This document shows, piece after piece, positions 16,176-23,696 of a stretch of DNA of 64,000 nt. Position numbers and translations under genes: made by a program. The notes beneath the pieces were generated by a model. It had not been told where the DNA came from. It saw nothing but the letters and a program-made list of their open reading frames with translations, and searched no databases. Within the stretch, counting starts at the first letter, position 1; each line of letters starts with the position of its first letter. The stretch is from positions 1 to 64,000 of the forward strand of contig JAEZLR010000035.1 in assembly GCA_023415205.1 (NCBI GenBank), written 5' to 3'. The DNA comes from Bacillota bacterium. GTDB lineage: Bacteria > Bacillota > Clostridia > DSM-8532.

Positions 16176-17590
16176 TATACAACCTCCTGATGAAGGGATT
16201 GAGGGCTTTCCTTCGTCTGCAATTCTTTCAGTTCCTTAAGAACGCTGAGGCCTAAAGGAATAGCCAGAATAAAGGTGGCTAAGTCTGCCAGAGGCTGACT
16301 GAGCTGAATTCCCAGTATTCCCATCAACTGAGGCAGAATCAGGATAGGGGGGATAAAAAAGAGACCTTGCCTTGCCAGTGCAAGAATAGAAGCTTTTGTG
16401 GATTTACCTATGGTTTGTAGCAGCATATTATTGATAACTATCCAGGCGGAGAGTGGGAAAGTGATGCATTGAAGACGCAAAGCTTTAGCACCAATGGCTA
16501 TGACCTCCAGGTCGTCCTTTCTAAACAAGGCGATAATCTGAGGAGAAAAGGCAAAGCCTAAAGCGGCTACAATAACCAATACGACCACTGAGATTTGGAT
16601 ACAGAACCAGAAGGCCTTTAAAACACGATGATATAGCTTGGCCCCGTAATTAAAACCACAAACCGGTTGAAAACCCTGCCCAAAGCCAAGAAGAAGCGAC
16701 ATGGCAAACTGAAAGACTCGGCTTACGATGGACATGGCTGCAATAGCCGCATCGCCATAGGGGCCTGCTGCGTGATTCATCAGGATGATGGATAGACTAG
16801 CTAAGCTCTGTCGATAAAAAGAGGGAAGACCTCCCTTGAGAACCTCCTTGTAAACCGTCCATTCCGGGTGGAAGTGGCGGAGCTTTATCTTAATGTTCCC
16901 ACCCCGTCCGCAGGCAACCAGAAGGAGTATAAAGCTTATCGTCTGACTGATGACGGTGGCCAAGGCCGCACCGCCCGTTCCCATATTCAGGTTGAAGATG
17001 AATATTGGGTCCAGAATAATGTTAATAAGCCCTCCTATGCCAATGCCTATCATGGAATAAAAGGCACTGCCCTGAAAGCGAAGGAGATTATTGAGGACAA
17101 AGGATGCCACCATAAAGGGTGCACCCAAGAGGATATAGAATACATAATCCCTGGCGTGTGGGAATATGGTAGGTGTTGCGCCCAGAAGACGAACCAGGGG
17201 ATCAAGAAAAATTAAGCCCAGCACAGTAATGACAGCCCCGAGACCCAAAGCAGTAAAAAAGCTGACGGCTGCTACCTGTGAGGCCTTCTCTGCTTCCTTG
17301 CGGCCTAGGAGCCTGGAAATGTGGTTCCCTGAGCCCATGCCCAACGTAAATCCAATGGATTGAATGATAGCCATTAGCGATAGCGCAATGCCCACTGCTC
17401 CTGAAGCACTGGTGCTGATTTTTCCGACAAAATAGGTATCGGCCATATTATAGATGGAGGTAATCATCATGCTGACCATGGTCGGAATGGCCAAGGTAAT
17501 AATCAGTTTAGGAATCGGGGTTTGGGTCATATTCATGTATTTTTCTTCAGGAGAGGCTATCTGTCGCATGTTATCACGTCTTTCTTCCAT
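16175..17590 (-). CDS. MATE family efflux protein
   Basis: The protein has 471 residues with twelve predicted membrane segments. It resembles the NorM/DinF-like group (IPKLIITLAIPTMVSMMITSIYNMADTYFVG at the N terminus), which exports drugs or cationic compounds. It is the first gene of an operon with marR and lies behind a long palindromic operator, so it is probably the efflux pump controlled by that MarR. Two starts are possible: the ATG at 17590 and one seven codons later (17569); neither has a strong ribosome binding site. It is only distantly similar to the MATE protein at 5978-7339, so recent duplication is unlikely. Confidence 0.87.
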   Translation of the reverse strand: MEERRDNMRQIASPEEKYMNMTQTPIPKLIITLAIPTMVSMMITSIYNMADTYFVGKISTSASGAVGIALSLMAIIQSIGFTLGMGSGNHISRLLGRKEAEKASQVAAVSFFTALGLGAVITVLGLIFLDPLVRLLGATPTIFPHARDYVFYILLGAPFMVASFVLNNLLRFQGSAFYSMIGIGIGGLINIILDPIFIFNLNMGTGGAALATVISQTISFILLLVACGRGGNIKIKLRHFHPEWTVYKEVLKGGLPSFYRQSLASLSIILMNHAAGPYGDAAIAAMSIVSRVFQFAMSLLLGFGQGFQPVCGFNYGAKLYHRVLKAFWFCIQISVVVLVIVAALGFAFSPQIIALFRKDDLEVIAIGAKALRLQCITFPLSAWIVINNMLLQTIGKSTKASILALARQGLFFIPPILILPQLMGILGIQLSQPLADLATFILAIPLGLSVLKELKELQTKESPQSLHQEVV

Positions 17591-17630
17591 AAGAATGGAC
17601 TATTTTTGTTATAACGTATAGTATAAGTAT

Positions 17631-17666
17631 AAAACTAATTAGTTGCGCACGCAACTAATTAGTTTT
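17631..17666 (-). promoter_or_regulatory. MarR operator: 17-bp perfect inverted repeat
   Basis: AAAACTAATTAGTTGCG (17631-17647) and its exact reverse complement (17650-17666) are separated by CA. Each arm contains an inner palindrome, AACTAATTAGTT. It lies 40-76 bp upstream of the MATE start, next to TATACT/TATAAC -10-like sequences on the minus strand. The form suits a MarR dimer pair repressing the MATE-marR operon. Confidence 0.75.
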
Positions 17667-17738
17667 CACAGAAATTTAACAATACAAAAACGGTTTGGGT
17701 GGTAAATATGCTAAAAACAATATGAAAGGATGATGTTA

Positions 17739-18158
17739 GTGGCTTTTCAATGGAAGGACAGGTATAACCTTAATATACCTGAGATAGACAAACAGCATCA
17801 GAGGCTCTTTGAGATTGGGGCCAGAGTTTATGACCTTGCCATGTCCAACGATTCCTATGACCATTATGATGAAATCCTCGATCTCCTGAAAGAACTTCTG
17901 GATTATACCGAATACCACTTCAAATTCGAAGAGGAGTTAATGAGCAAGCACCAGTATTCAGGATTTGATCAACAGCATGATGACCATATCTTTTATGTGG
18001 AAAAGATTAAGGCTATATCGTCAAGGGATATCGACAGTGACCAGCAAAAGGCTACCCTGGAGATCGTGGACTTCTTGTCAGAATGGATAAGCAGTCATAT
18101 CATGTTCTCGGATAGAAAATACGCCATGGAGTTTAAAGAAAAAGGGATTACTTTTTAA
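17739..18158 (+). CDS. Bacteriohemerythrin
   Basis: The protein has 139 residues in a four-helix bundle that binds O2 with a di-iron site. The ligand pattern is visible: the His in DKQHQRLF (residue 20), the His and Glu in EYHFKFEEELM, two His in QQHDDH, and His plus Asp in SSHIMFSDRKY. In anaerobes such single-domain proteins are thought to sense, store or scavenge oxygen. GTG at 17739 is preferred because AAAGGA lies eight nt upstream and family members begin AFQWKD; ATG at 17730 is the alternative. The gene stands alone with its own terminator. Confidence 0.92.
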   Translation: MAFQWKDRYNLNIPEIDKQHQRLFEIGARVYDLAMSNDSYDHYDEILDLLKELLDYTEYHFKFEEELMSKHQYSGFDQQHDDHIFYVEKIKAISSRDIDSDQQKATLEIVDFLSEWISSHIMFSDRKYAMEFKEKGITF

Positions 18159-18180
18159 GCTCTGCTACCCATAAAAATGG

Positions 18181-18237
18181 AAACCGTATGAAAAACGGAG
18201 GATATTTGAGATGCCGCTTTTCATACGGTTTTTTTGT
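18181..18237 (+). terminator. Terminator of the bacteriohemerythrin gene
   Basis: AAACCGTATGAAAA (18181-18194) pairs perfectly with TTTTCATACGGTTT (18218-18231) and is followed by a T run. The 23-nt loop is unusually long for a terminator. Confidence 0.75.
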
Positions 18238-18335
18238 GCTAGTAGAGTTTGTTAGCAACCAAATCAGAATGAGCAAGTATAATTGAGTTGAAAAAGTAAG
18301 GGAACGCATATACAATATTTAAAACACTCGAGAGG

Positions 18336-18923
18336 ATGAGTCAGATAAATATGGATGCTGTAGTAGATATTTCTGATGTGGTTCTTGAAACTGACAGACT
18401 CGTTTTAAGGGGATGGGAAAAAGAAGACCTGAATGATTTTTATGAATATGCCAAAGTTGATGGGGTAGGACAGATGGCCGGATGGGTTCCTCATGAATCC
18501 ATAGAAAAGTCGGAAATGATTCTCAACCTGTTTATTAATGAAAAAAAGACCTTTGGGCTGGTTTATAAGGAAAATAATAAGGTGATAGGATCATTAGGGT
18601 TGGAGTCTTCTCTGAGAAGCGAATTGAGTGAAGAGTTTTTAGCTTTAAAGGGTAGAGAGGTCGGTTATGTATTAAGCAAGGATTATTGGGGCAGAGGCCT
18701 AATGCCTGAAGCAGTAAATGCAGTTATTCGATACTGTTTTGAAACTGAGCAGTATGATTTCTTAACCTGTGGTCATTTTAATCGTAATCATCAATCGCAA
18801 AGAGTAATAGAAAAGTGCGGATTCTCCTATCTGATAAATACGAAGTTTTCTACAAGAATGAATACCGTTGAGGAAGGTAAGTTATATGTTTTAATGAATA
18901 AAAAGAGTATCAACAAGTATTGA
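18336..18923 (+). CDS. GNAT family N-acetyltransferase (RimJ/RimL-like)
   Basis: The protein has 195 residues. The opening LETDRLVLRGWEKEDL is typical of the RimJ/RimL group, which acetylates ribosomal-protein N termini or small amines. The acetyl-CoA loop is seen as YWGRGLMPEAVNAVIRYCF, and the C-terminal NHQSQRVIEKCGF is the usual last motif. The true substrate is unknown. The ATG at 18336 follows GAGAGG very closely; ATG at 18351 is another possible start. It precedes the ArsC/Spx-like gene in the same direction with 44 bp between them. Confidence 0.88.
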   Translation: MSQINMDAVVDISDVVLETDRLVLRGWEKEDLNDFYEYAKVDGVGQMAGWVPHESIEKSEMILNLFINEKKTFGLVYKENNKVIGSLGLESSLRSELSEEFLALKGREVGYVLSKDYWGRGLMPEAVNAVIRYCFETEQYDFLTCGHFNRNHQSQRVIEKCGFSYLINTKFSTRMNTVEEGKLYVLMNKKSINKY

Positions 18924-18967
18924 GATCTCAGTAATTCATGTAGAATAGCAAAGATGGAGGAACATTA

Positions 18968-19324
18968 ATGATTTTCGTATGCTATCCAAAATGCACTACC
19001 TGCCAGAAGGCTAAGAAGTGGCTGGAGGCACACAATGTAGTTTTTGATGAAAGACATATCAAAGAAAATAATCCTGCAATTGAGGAATTGAAGGATTGGA
19101 ATAAAAAGAGCGGTCTGCCATTGAAGAAGTTCTTCAATACCAGCGGACTTATGTATAAGGAACTGAAACTGAGTGACAGGCTCCCTACAATGTGTGAGGA
19201 TGAACAGTATAATCTGTTGGCATCAGACGGTATGATGGTAAAACGTCCGATTCTTATCGGCGATGGATTTGTTCTGGTCGGCTTTAAGGAAACAGAATGG
19301 AAAGTTGCGCTTGGCATTGAATAA
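18968..19324 (+). CDS. ArsC/Spx family thioredoxin-fold protein
   Basis: The protein has 118 residues with a CTTC motif (Cys9, Cys12) and the conserved RPI segment (KRPILIGDGFVLVGF). The family contains glutathione/thioredoxin-dependent arsenate reductases and the Spx regulators, which bind RNA polymerase alpha. The whole-length match (YPKCTTCQKAKKWLEAHNV, FNTSGLMYKEL) is closest to the Spx/MgsR/YusI-like group. With no ars genes nearby, arsenate reduction is not supported by context. A redox-responsive role is an inference. The ribosome binding site is GGAGG. Confidence 0.85.
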   Translation: MIFVCYPKCTTCQKAKKWLEAHNVVFDERHIKENNPAIEELKDWNKKSGLPLKKFFNTSGLMYKELKLSDRLPTMCEDEQYNLLASDGMMVKRPILIGDGFVLVGFKETEWKVALGIE

Positions 19325-19383
19325 CTGATCTGAGAGCTAAAAACGGTGATCATCATTAACCTATAGGAGTGGTAATTAATATT

Positions 19384-20001
19384 ATGAAGATTTTATTGAT
19401 TAACGGAAGCCCGAGGCAAGGAAGTAATTGTGGCGTGGCCTTGGATGAGATGAAAAAAATATTTGAAGAAGCGGGTATTGAATGTATAGAGGCGGTAGTG
19501 GGTAGTAAAGACATAAGAGGCTGCATTGCCTGCAATTCTTGTCATAATACGGGTAGATGTGTATTCGATGATGAAGTAAACAAGCTGGCTCCATTATTAG
19601 ATGAGGCAGATGGGCTTGTGATAGCAAGCCCGGTCTACTATGCTTCTGCAAATGCAACCCTTATTGCATGTCTTGACAGACTGTTTTACAGCACTCATTT
19701 TGACAAGACTATGAAGGTTGGAGCAAGTATTGTATGTGCCAGAAGAGGAGGATGTTCATCAACCTTTGATCAACTGAACAAATACTTCACAATTTCAGGA
19801 ATGCCGGTTGCCTCCAGTCAATATTGGAATATGATTCATGGCCGCCTGCCCGGTGAAGCCAATCAAGATGAAGAAGGAAAACAGACCATGCGAACTCTTG
19901 CAAGAAATATGGTTTTTCTTATGAAGAGCATTGAACTTGGTAAGAGGGAGTTTGGGATACCTGAAAAAGAGAAAAGAGTTTCTACACATTTCATAAGATG
20001 A
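19384..20001 (+). CDS. NADPH-dependent FMN reductase / flavodoxin-like protein
   Basis: The protein has 205 residues in a flavodoxin-like fold. The FMN phosphate loop NGSPRQGSNCG is at residues 7-17, a Cys-rich segment follows (GCIACNSCHNTGRC), and ASPVYYASAN forms the second flavin loop. This pattern is typical of the iron-sulfur flavoprotein-like NAD(P)H oxidoreductases of anaerobes. The four cysteines around residues 46-58 could hold an FeS cluster, although the classical compact Isf motif is not exact. The ATG at 19384 starts the conserved core; a GTG at 19369 overlaps the ribosome binding site and is unlikely. The substrate is unknown. Confidence 0.86.
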   Translation: MKILLINGSPRQGSNCGVALDEMKKIFEEAGIECIEAVVGSKDIRGCIACNSCHNTGRCVFDDEVNKLAPLLDEADGLVIASPVYYASANATLIACLDRLFYSTHFDKTMKVGASIVCARRGGCSSTFDQLNKYFTISGMPVASSQYWNMIHGRLPGEANQDEEGKQTMRTLARNMVFLMKSIELGKREFGIPEKEKRVSTHFIR

Positions 20002-20100
20002 AAATGAAGAAAAGTGACCGCATGTCCCTCATACTGACCATTAAGCAGGGTTGATTTGAACTGGACGCTATGCTAAGCTTCAGATAGGGAGGACCATACT

Positions 20101-20493
20101 ATGAAGCACAGAATTCAAACTACAAAACCACAGCAGTTCATCGATATCACCAGACAGGTTGCTGACGAGGTCAAGAATAGCGGTGTAGGGGATGGTATCG
20201 CAGTCATTTACGTGGCCCATACAACAGCTGGAGTAACAATAAATGAAAATGCTGACCCCGATGTTGTACGGGACATGATTTCAGCACTGGACAAAACGTA
20301 TCCTGTACATGGAGAATACCTGCACATTGAAGGAAATTCCCATGCTCATATAAAAGCTTCTCTCATGGGCTCCTCATGCACCGTCATCATTAAGGACGGT
20401 AAACTTCTGCTGGGCACCTGGCAGGGCATCTACTTTTGTGAATTTGATGGCCCTAGAAACAGGGAATTCTATGTGAAGATCATTGAGGGTTAA
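20101..20493 (+). CDS. yjbQ: YjbQ/UPF0047 family protein
   Basis: The protein has 130 residues and spans the whole YjbQ family. Conserved features are VAHTTAGVTINENADPDV, the His-rich GNSHAHIKASLMG and GTWQGIYFCEFDGPR. Family members have weak thiamin-phosphate synthase activity (secondary thiamin-phosphate synthase), but the physiological role is unsettled. The histidines suggest a metal or phosphate site. It is preceded by GGGAGGA and followed by a strong terminator, so it is probably monocistronic or the end of a run starting at 18336. Confidence 0.9.
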   Translation: MKHRIQTTKPQQFIDITRQVADEVKNSGVGDGIAVIYVAHTTAGVTINENADPDVVRDMISALDKTYPVHGEYLHIEGNSHAHIKASLMGSSCTVIIKDGKLLLGTWQGIYFCEFDGPRNREFYVKIIEG

Positions 20494-20527
20494 CTGAAAG
20501 AACGCATATCGATTCATTGTGATAAAT

Positions 20528-20577
20528 AACTCCATTTTTGGCGATAAAATAATCGTTAAATGGAGTTTATATTTTTT
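20528..20577 (+). terminator. Terminator after yjbQ
   Basis: AACTCCATTT (20528-20537) pairs with AAATGGAGTT (20558-20567). A second inner pairing (CGAT/ATCG) lies in the loop, and TATATTTTTT follows. Confidence 0.75.
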
Positions 20578-20686
20578 GAGGAACTTGATAGGAGATGGTA
20601 AGTACTGCTACCGATGATGGTATGGACATCAGGATGCTCTTGATTTCCAGGAGCATTAACCGAAATAATTGAAAGTAGGTTTTAGA

Positions 20687-21811
20687 ATGAGTAATCCGGT
20701 CTATAAAATTATTTCAATTAGAAGCTGTCCCCACTATTCTGAACGCGCCATGGATTGGTTCGCTTCAAAATGGGGGATAGACCGTAAGGAGTATGAAAAG
20801 AGTATCAATGATTGTATCAATAATAACGATAATCTTCCTCAGTGGTACTTAGCCATTGATGAAGATGATAGAATTATTGGAGGCTGTGGGCTCATTCAAA
20901 ATGATTTTGTAGATAGAACAGATTTATTTCCCTACTTGTGTGCACTTTTTATTGAAGAAAGAGCCAGAGGCAATGCCATAGGCGCAAGGCTTTTGGAAAA
21001 CGCGAGAATTGACGGAGGAAGGCTTGGGTTTGGCAAGCTATATCTTTGCACCGATCACACCTCGTATTATGAGAAATATGGCTGGAAGTATCTTGCTATT
21101 GGACACCATCCCTGGGGTGAAACATCAAGGATATATGAAGCCCCAACCAACAAACAACCTTCCATCGAAAAGATGAGTGATTTTTTCACTGCAAGAGTTG
21201 AAGGGTATGTTTGGACAGGAAAAGAAGGGACAATTTATACCTGTATCGATGGTAGTGATATTGGTTGGGGAATACATGCTTTGACTGTAGCCCAAAAGGA
21301 ATCGAACGCAATTTATATAAAGAATTATTTGACTGAAAAAGGCTGGTCGCTTGAAGCGATTTGTGCGCTACTTGGGAACATGGAACATGAAAGCGGTATA
21401 AATCCTGCATTATGGCAGCACTTCAATCAGACAGGTAATGGGCATGGGTATGGTTTGGTTCAATGGACACCTAACAAATACGTTCCTGAAAGATATCTTG
21501 AGTGGATGGGGCTAAATGCTACTATGGCAAATGAACTGGCGCAAAAAGATCCCAAAAAACTTATGGATACTCAGTTGGAGTATTTACTAATTGAGTTAGA
21601 GCCTAGCGCAGGACAATGGGGCGATTTTAGAAATAAGCTACCTGAAATTAAGAACATGCCTATTGAAGAGTTCATTCATAATAGTAAGAATTATAGTGCT
21701 TATACGTTAGCAAAAGTGTTCCAAGCTTATTATGAGAGAACCGAATCCTTCCAAAAAAAGCGCTCAGATGATGCAGATAAGTGGTTTCGGTTTTTTACTA
21801 ACAGCTATTAA
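20687..21811 (+). CDS. Acetyltransferase fused to a phage-tail-type lysozyme domain
   Basis: The protein has 374 residues. Residues 1-155 form a GNAT acetyltransferase (IIGGCGLI, the CoA loop IEERARGNAIGARLLENA, then YYEKYGWKYL). Residues ~200-374 match the phage tail lysozyme family that cleaves peptidoglycan: IKNYLTEKGWSLEAICALLGNMEHESGINPALWQ with the catalytic-type Glu in MEHESG, then GYGLVQWTP. No signal peptide or membrane segment is present, so the lysozyme part would be cytoplasmic unless released by another route. The join is in frame, without a stop or frameshift. The ATG at 20687 has AGTAGG upstream; TTG at 20669 is less likely. The combination is unusual and the joint function is unknown. 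Confidence 0.8.
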   Translation: MSNPVYKIISIRSCPHYSERAMDWFASKWGIDRKEYEKSINDCINNNDNLPQWYLAIDEDDRIIGGCGLIQNDFVDRTDLFPYLCALFIEERARGNAIGARLLENARIDGGRLGFGKLYLCTDHTSYYEKYGWKYLAIGHHPWGETSRIYEAPTNKQPSIEKMSDFFTARVEGYVWTGKEGTIYTCIDGSDIGWGIHALTVAQKESNAIYIKNYLTEKGWSLEAICALLGNMEHESGINPALWQHFNQTGNGHGYGLVQWTPNKYVPERYLEWMGLNATMANELAQKDPKKLMDTQLEYLLIELEPSAGQWGDFRNKLPEIKNMPIEEFIHNSKNYSAYTLAKVFQAYYERTESFQKKRSDDADKWFRFFTNSY

Positions 21812-21853
21812 AGTGCTAATTTTCGAAACTGGTATTTTTAAGGAGGTTCATTC

Positions 21854-22867
21854 GTGAAAAAAGTATTAATAATTGCATTAATATCGTTTTTTTGTTTTGC
21901 TATAACGAGTTGCTCTTTATTAGATAAATCAGCTGATGAAATCAGACACCCTTCTGCCATAAGCATAGTTAATGAAACAGACATAACTGATTCTCCTGTG
22001 CCTTTAATACCAACTCAGCAAAGCAATCCGCTGAACAAAGATGACATGGATGCAATAAATTATAATCAATATCTAAATAAGGTATGGGTTGTCAAAAACC
22101 CTGCTATGGACTTGAACTTTTATCCTTCATTCTGTATTTCAAAAGTTGAGGGTGGAGAAATTAGGGGTTATTTTAATTTAGTTCTGATAGTACCAAATAA
22201 TATTGTAATTAGTGGAGAGTTTGCTGGAACTATTGCTAACAATATAGCTGAATGCTCATTTGATAACGGTTTTGGGCTTACAGGAACTCTTAAAATGGTT
22301 TTCCAGTCAAACGATGAGATAGAAGCACGAGTAGAGTATTCAGATAAGGAGAAAGCATTAATGGATGATGCCACCTATCAGTACATACCTTTAACTATTA
22401 ATCAACTAAAAAGCTTGGAAGGTTTTGAACCTATTGAAAGCCAATCTTTTACTTTAGAGCTAAATCAATGGGGCACTGTTAAATTTGTGACGGGGAAGAT
22501 TACATGGGATGAAAATGAAGTTGAAATATATTTTTACTTAACGGACATGAATGATAATATCATTTATAACTTTCATATGAGCTACCTCACAAATGTATAT
22601 GTTGAAGCTGTTTCATTTCAAGATGTGAACAAGGATAGCCTGCTAGATTTAATCATAATAGTTCATGATGTACCTAGACCTGCGGGACCTGGAATATATA
22701 AAGCTGCTGTGTTTTTTCAGGATGCTGAAGGTTCATTCAAAGATGATGATAGGTTGAACCAAGAAATCAATGATACTGGCAATAATACAAATGTAAAAAC
22801 TATAATAGACTTTCTTTCAAAGAAGTTTAATAATTATAAATCAGGAGAGAGATTATTTTATGACTAA
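21854..22867 (+). CDS. Lipoprotein of unknown function
   Basis: The protein has 337 residues. The signal ends in an AITSC lipobox with Cys20, followed by a polar linker. No family is recognised. The body is beta-rich (GEIRGYFNLVLIV, FAGTIANNIAECSF, EAVSFQDVNKDSLLDLIIIV). The last segment, VNKDSLLDLIII, looks like an FG-GAP/VCBS-type calcium-binding loop, which would suit an extracellular protein. Translation starts at GTG 21854 with AGGAGG seven nt upstream. It lies 42 bp after the acetyltransferase-lysozyme gene in the same orientation and may share its transcript. Confidence 0.75.
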   Translation: MKKVLIIALISFFCFAITSCSLLDKSADEIRHPSAISIVNETDITDSPVPLIPTQQSNPLNKDDMDAINYNQYLNKVWVVKNPAMDLNFYPSFCISKVEGGEIRGYFNLVLIVPNNIVISGEFAGTIANNIAECSFDNGFGLTGTLKMVFQSNDEIEARVEYSDKEKALMDDATYQYIPLTINQLKSLEGFEPIESQSFTLELNQWGTVKFVTGKITWDENEVEIYFYLTDMNDNIIYNFHMSYLTNVYVEAVSFQDVNKDSLLDLIIIVHDVPRPAGPGIYKAAVFFQDAEGSFKDDDRLNQEINDTGNNTNVKTIIDFLSKKFNNYKSGERLFYD

Positions 22868-22928
22868 ACTATTCAGAAGTGCAGTGGAATACTGGTATGT
22901 AAGGTCAAGGGCAATTAAACTTAAATAA
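22860..22928 (+). CDS. Possible 22-residue peptide
   Basis: A short frame overlaps the end of the lipoprotein gene by 8 nt and has GGAGAG about ten nt upstream. The product would be basic and aromatic (FRSAVEYWYVRSRAIKLK). No family is recognised. Translational coupling to the lipoprotein is possible, but the frame could be chance. Confidence 0.25.
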   Translation: MTKLFRSAVEYWYVRSRAIKLK

Positions 22929-22948
22929 TTAAGTCGGAGGAAATAACT

Positions 22949-23425
22949 ATGAAAAAAAAAGCGTGGGTTTACTTAATTTTTATAACTGCAATTTTTCTCG
23001 TATTAATTTGCTATTATGTGTTACCAATAGTCCAAAGAGTTTATGATGAGTCTGTCATAAAAGCAGATTATTTTAGTAATGCTACTTTATTTTTGAAAAC
23101 AGCAGAATACTTGATACGCACAGAAGGCAAGGTGAGTATAGATAAACTTCGTCCTGGTAACGAATATGGATTCACTGAAGAAACTAAGGGAGATGAATAT
23201 AAACCTTCAAAGGAAGAAGCGGAAGCTATTAGTGCAATTCTATATCAATTGGATTATAGAACTATCTATAGGAAATCCTCTGGAGAAGTTATAATTATTA
23301 AAAAATATATAGGAAGTCTTGAAAAAGGTTTAATGAAAATATCTGATACAAAATTTCCTCCAGGTGTAGTTGATACAGAACATTTAGAAGGTGATTGGTA
23401 TATTTATGTACTAGGTAGGCAATGA
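22949..23425 (+). CDS. Small membrane-anchored protein of unknown function
   Basis: The protein has 158 residues with one N-terminal membrane segment (residues ~6-27, VYLIFITAIFLVLICYYVL), probably an uncleaved anchor with the rest outside. The remaining part is charged and mixed alpha/beta, with no motif that I recognise. GGAGG precedes the ATG. It lies 80 bp after the lipoprotein gene and shares its orientation and A+T-rich composition. Both appear more A+T-rich than the genes to the left, possibly a sign of separate origin. Confidence 0.7.
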   Translation: MKKKAWVYLIFITAIFLVLICYYVLPIVQRVYDESVIKADYFSNATLFLKTAEYLIRTEGKVSIDKLRPGNEYGFTEETKGDEYKPSKEEAEAISAILYQLDYRTIYRKSSGEVIIIKKYIGSLEKGLMKISDTKFPPGVVDTEHLEGDWYIYVLGRQ

Positions 23426-23496
23426 AAAGTTTCAAATTTATGTAAATAGTACATCTCAGATTCCAATGTACCCCAGAATGCTACCATTGAGTGGGG

Positions 23497-23597
23497 GGTG
23501 CGGACAAAAAGTTGGACACTTGTGGGCTTCGAAAGGAGTAATTAAAGTGTTTTCGAAATATCAAAAGAGGCAAGCCCTTGGGTTGTATGTCCAATAA
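23497..23597 (+). mobile_element. Probable scar of an IS3-type insertion sequence
   Basis: GTGCGGACAAAAAGTTGGACA (21 bp at 23498-23518) read on the other strand begins TGTCCAAC, like IS3/IS150-group ends. After it, AAAGGAG and GTG at 23547 open a 16-codon frame (MFSKYQKRQALGLY, then stop) that resembles the start of an IS OrfA helix-turn-helix. Nothing of the rest of the transposase remains, so this is a remnant. The family assignment rests on my memory of terminal sequences. Confidence 0.45.
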
Positions 23598-23650
23598 AAA
23601 TCCTCCTAAAGCAAACAGAGTTTATTTTTTTCTCTGTCTACTTTAGGGGG
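23594..23650 (-). terminator. Terminator of the aldo/keto reductase gene
   Basis: CCTCCTAAAGCAAACAGAG (23602-23620) pairs with the segment at 23632-23650 with three mismatches. On the minus strand the hairpin is followed by ATTTTTATT. Confidence 0.75.
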
Positions 23651-23696
23651 AGTATATCAAATCATCATCTGCTTCAAGACAGCCTGGTTTGTGTTT

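Noticed and set aside
18968..19324. An arsenic-resistance arsC gene
   Set aside because: The CTTC motif and length fit the whole ArsC/Spx family, but there are no arsR, arsB or acr3 genes nearby, so arsenate reduction is not claimed.
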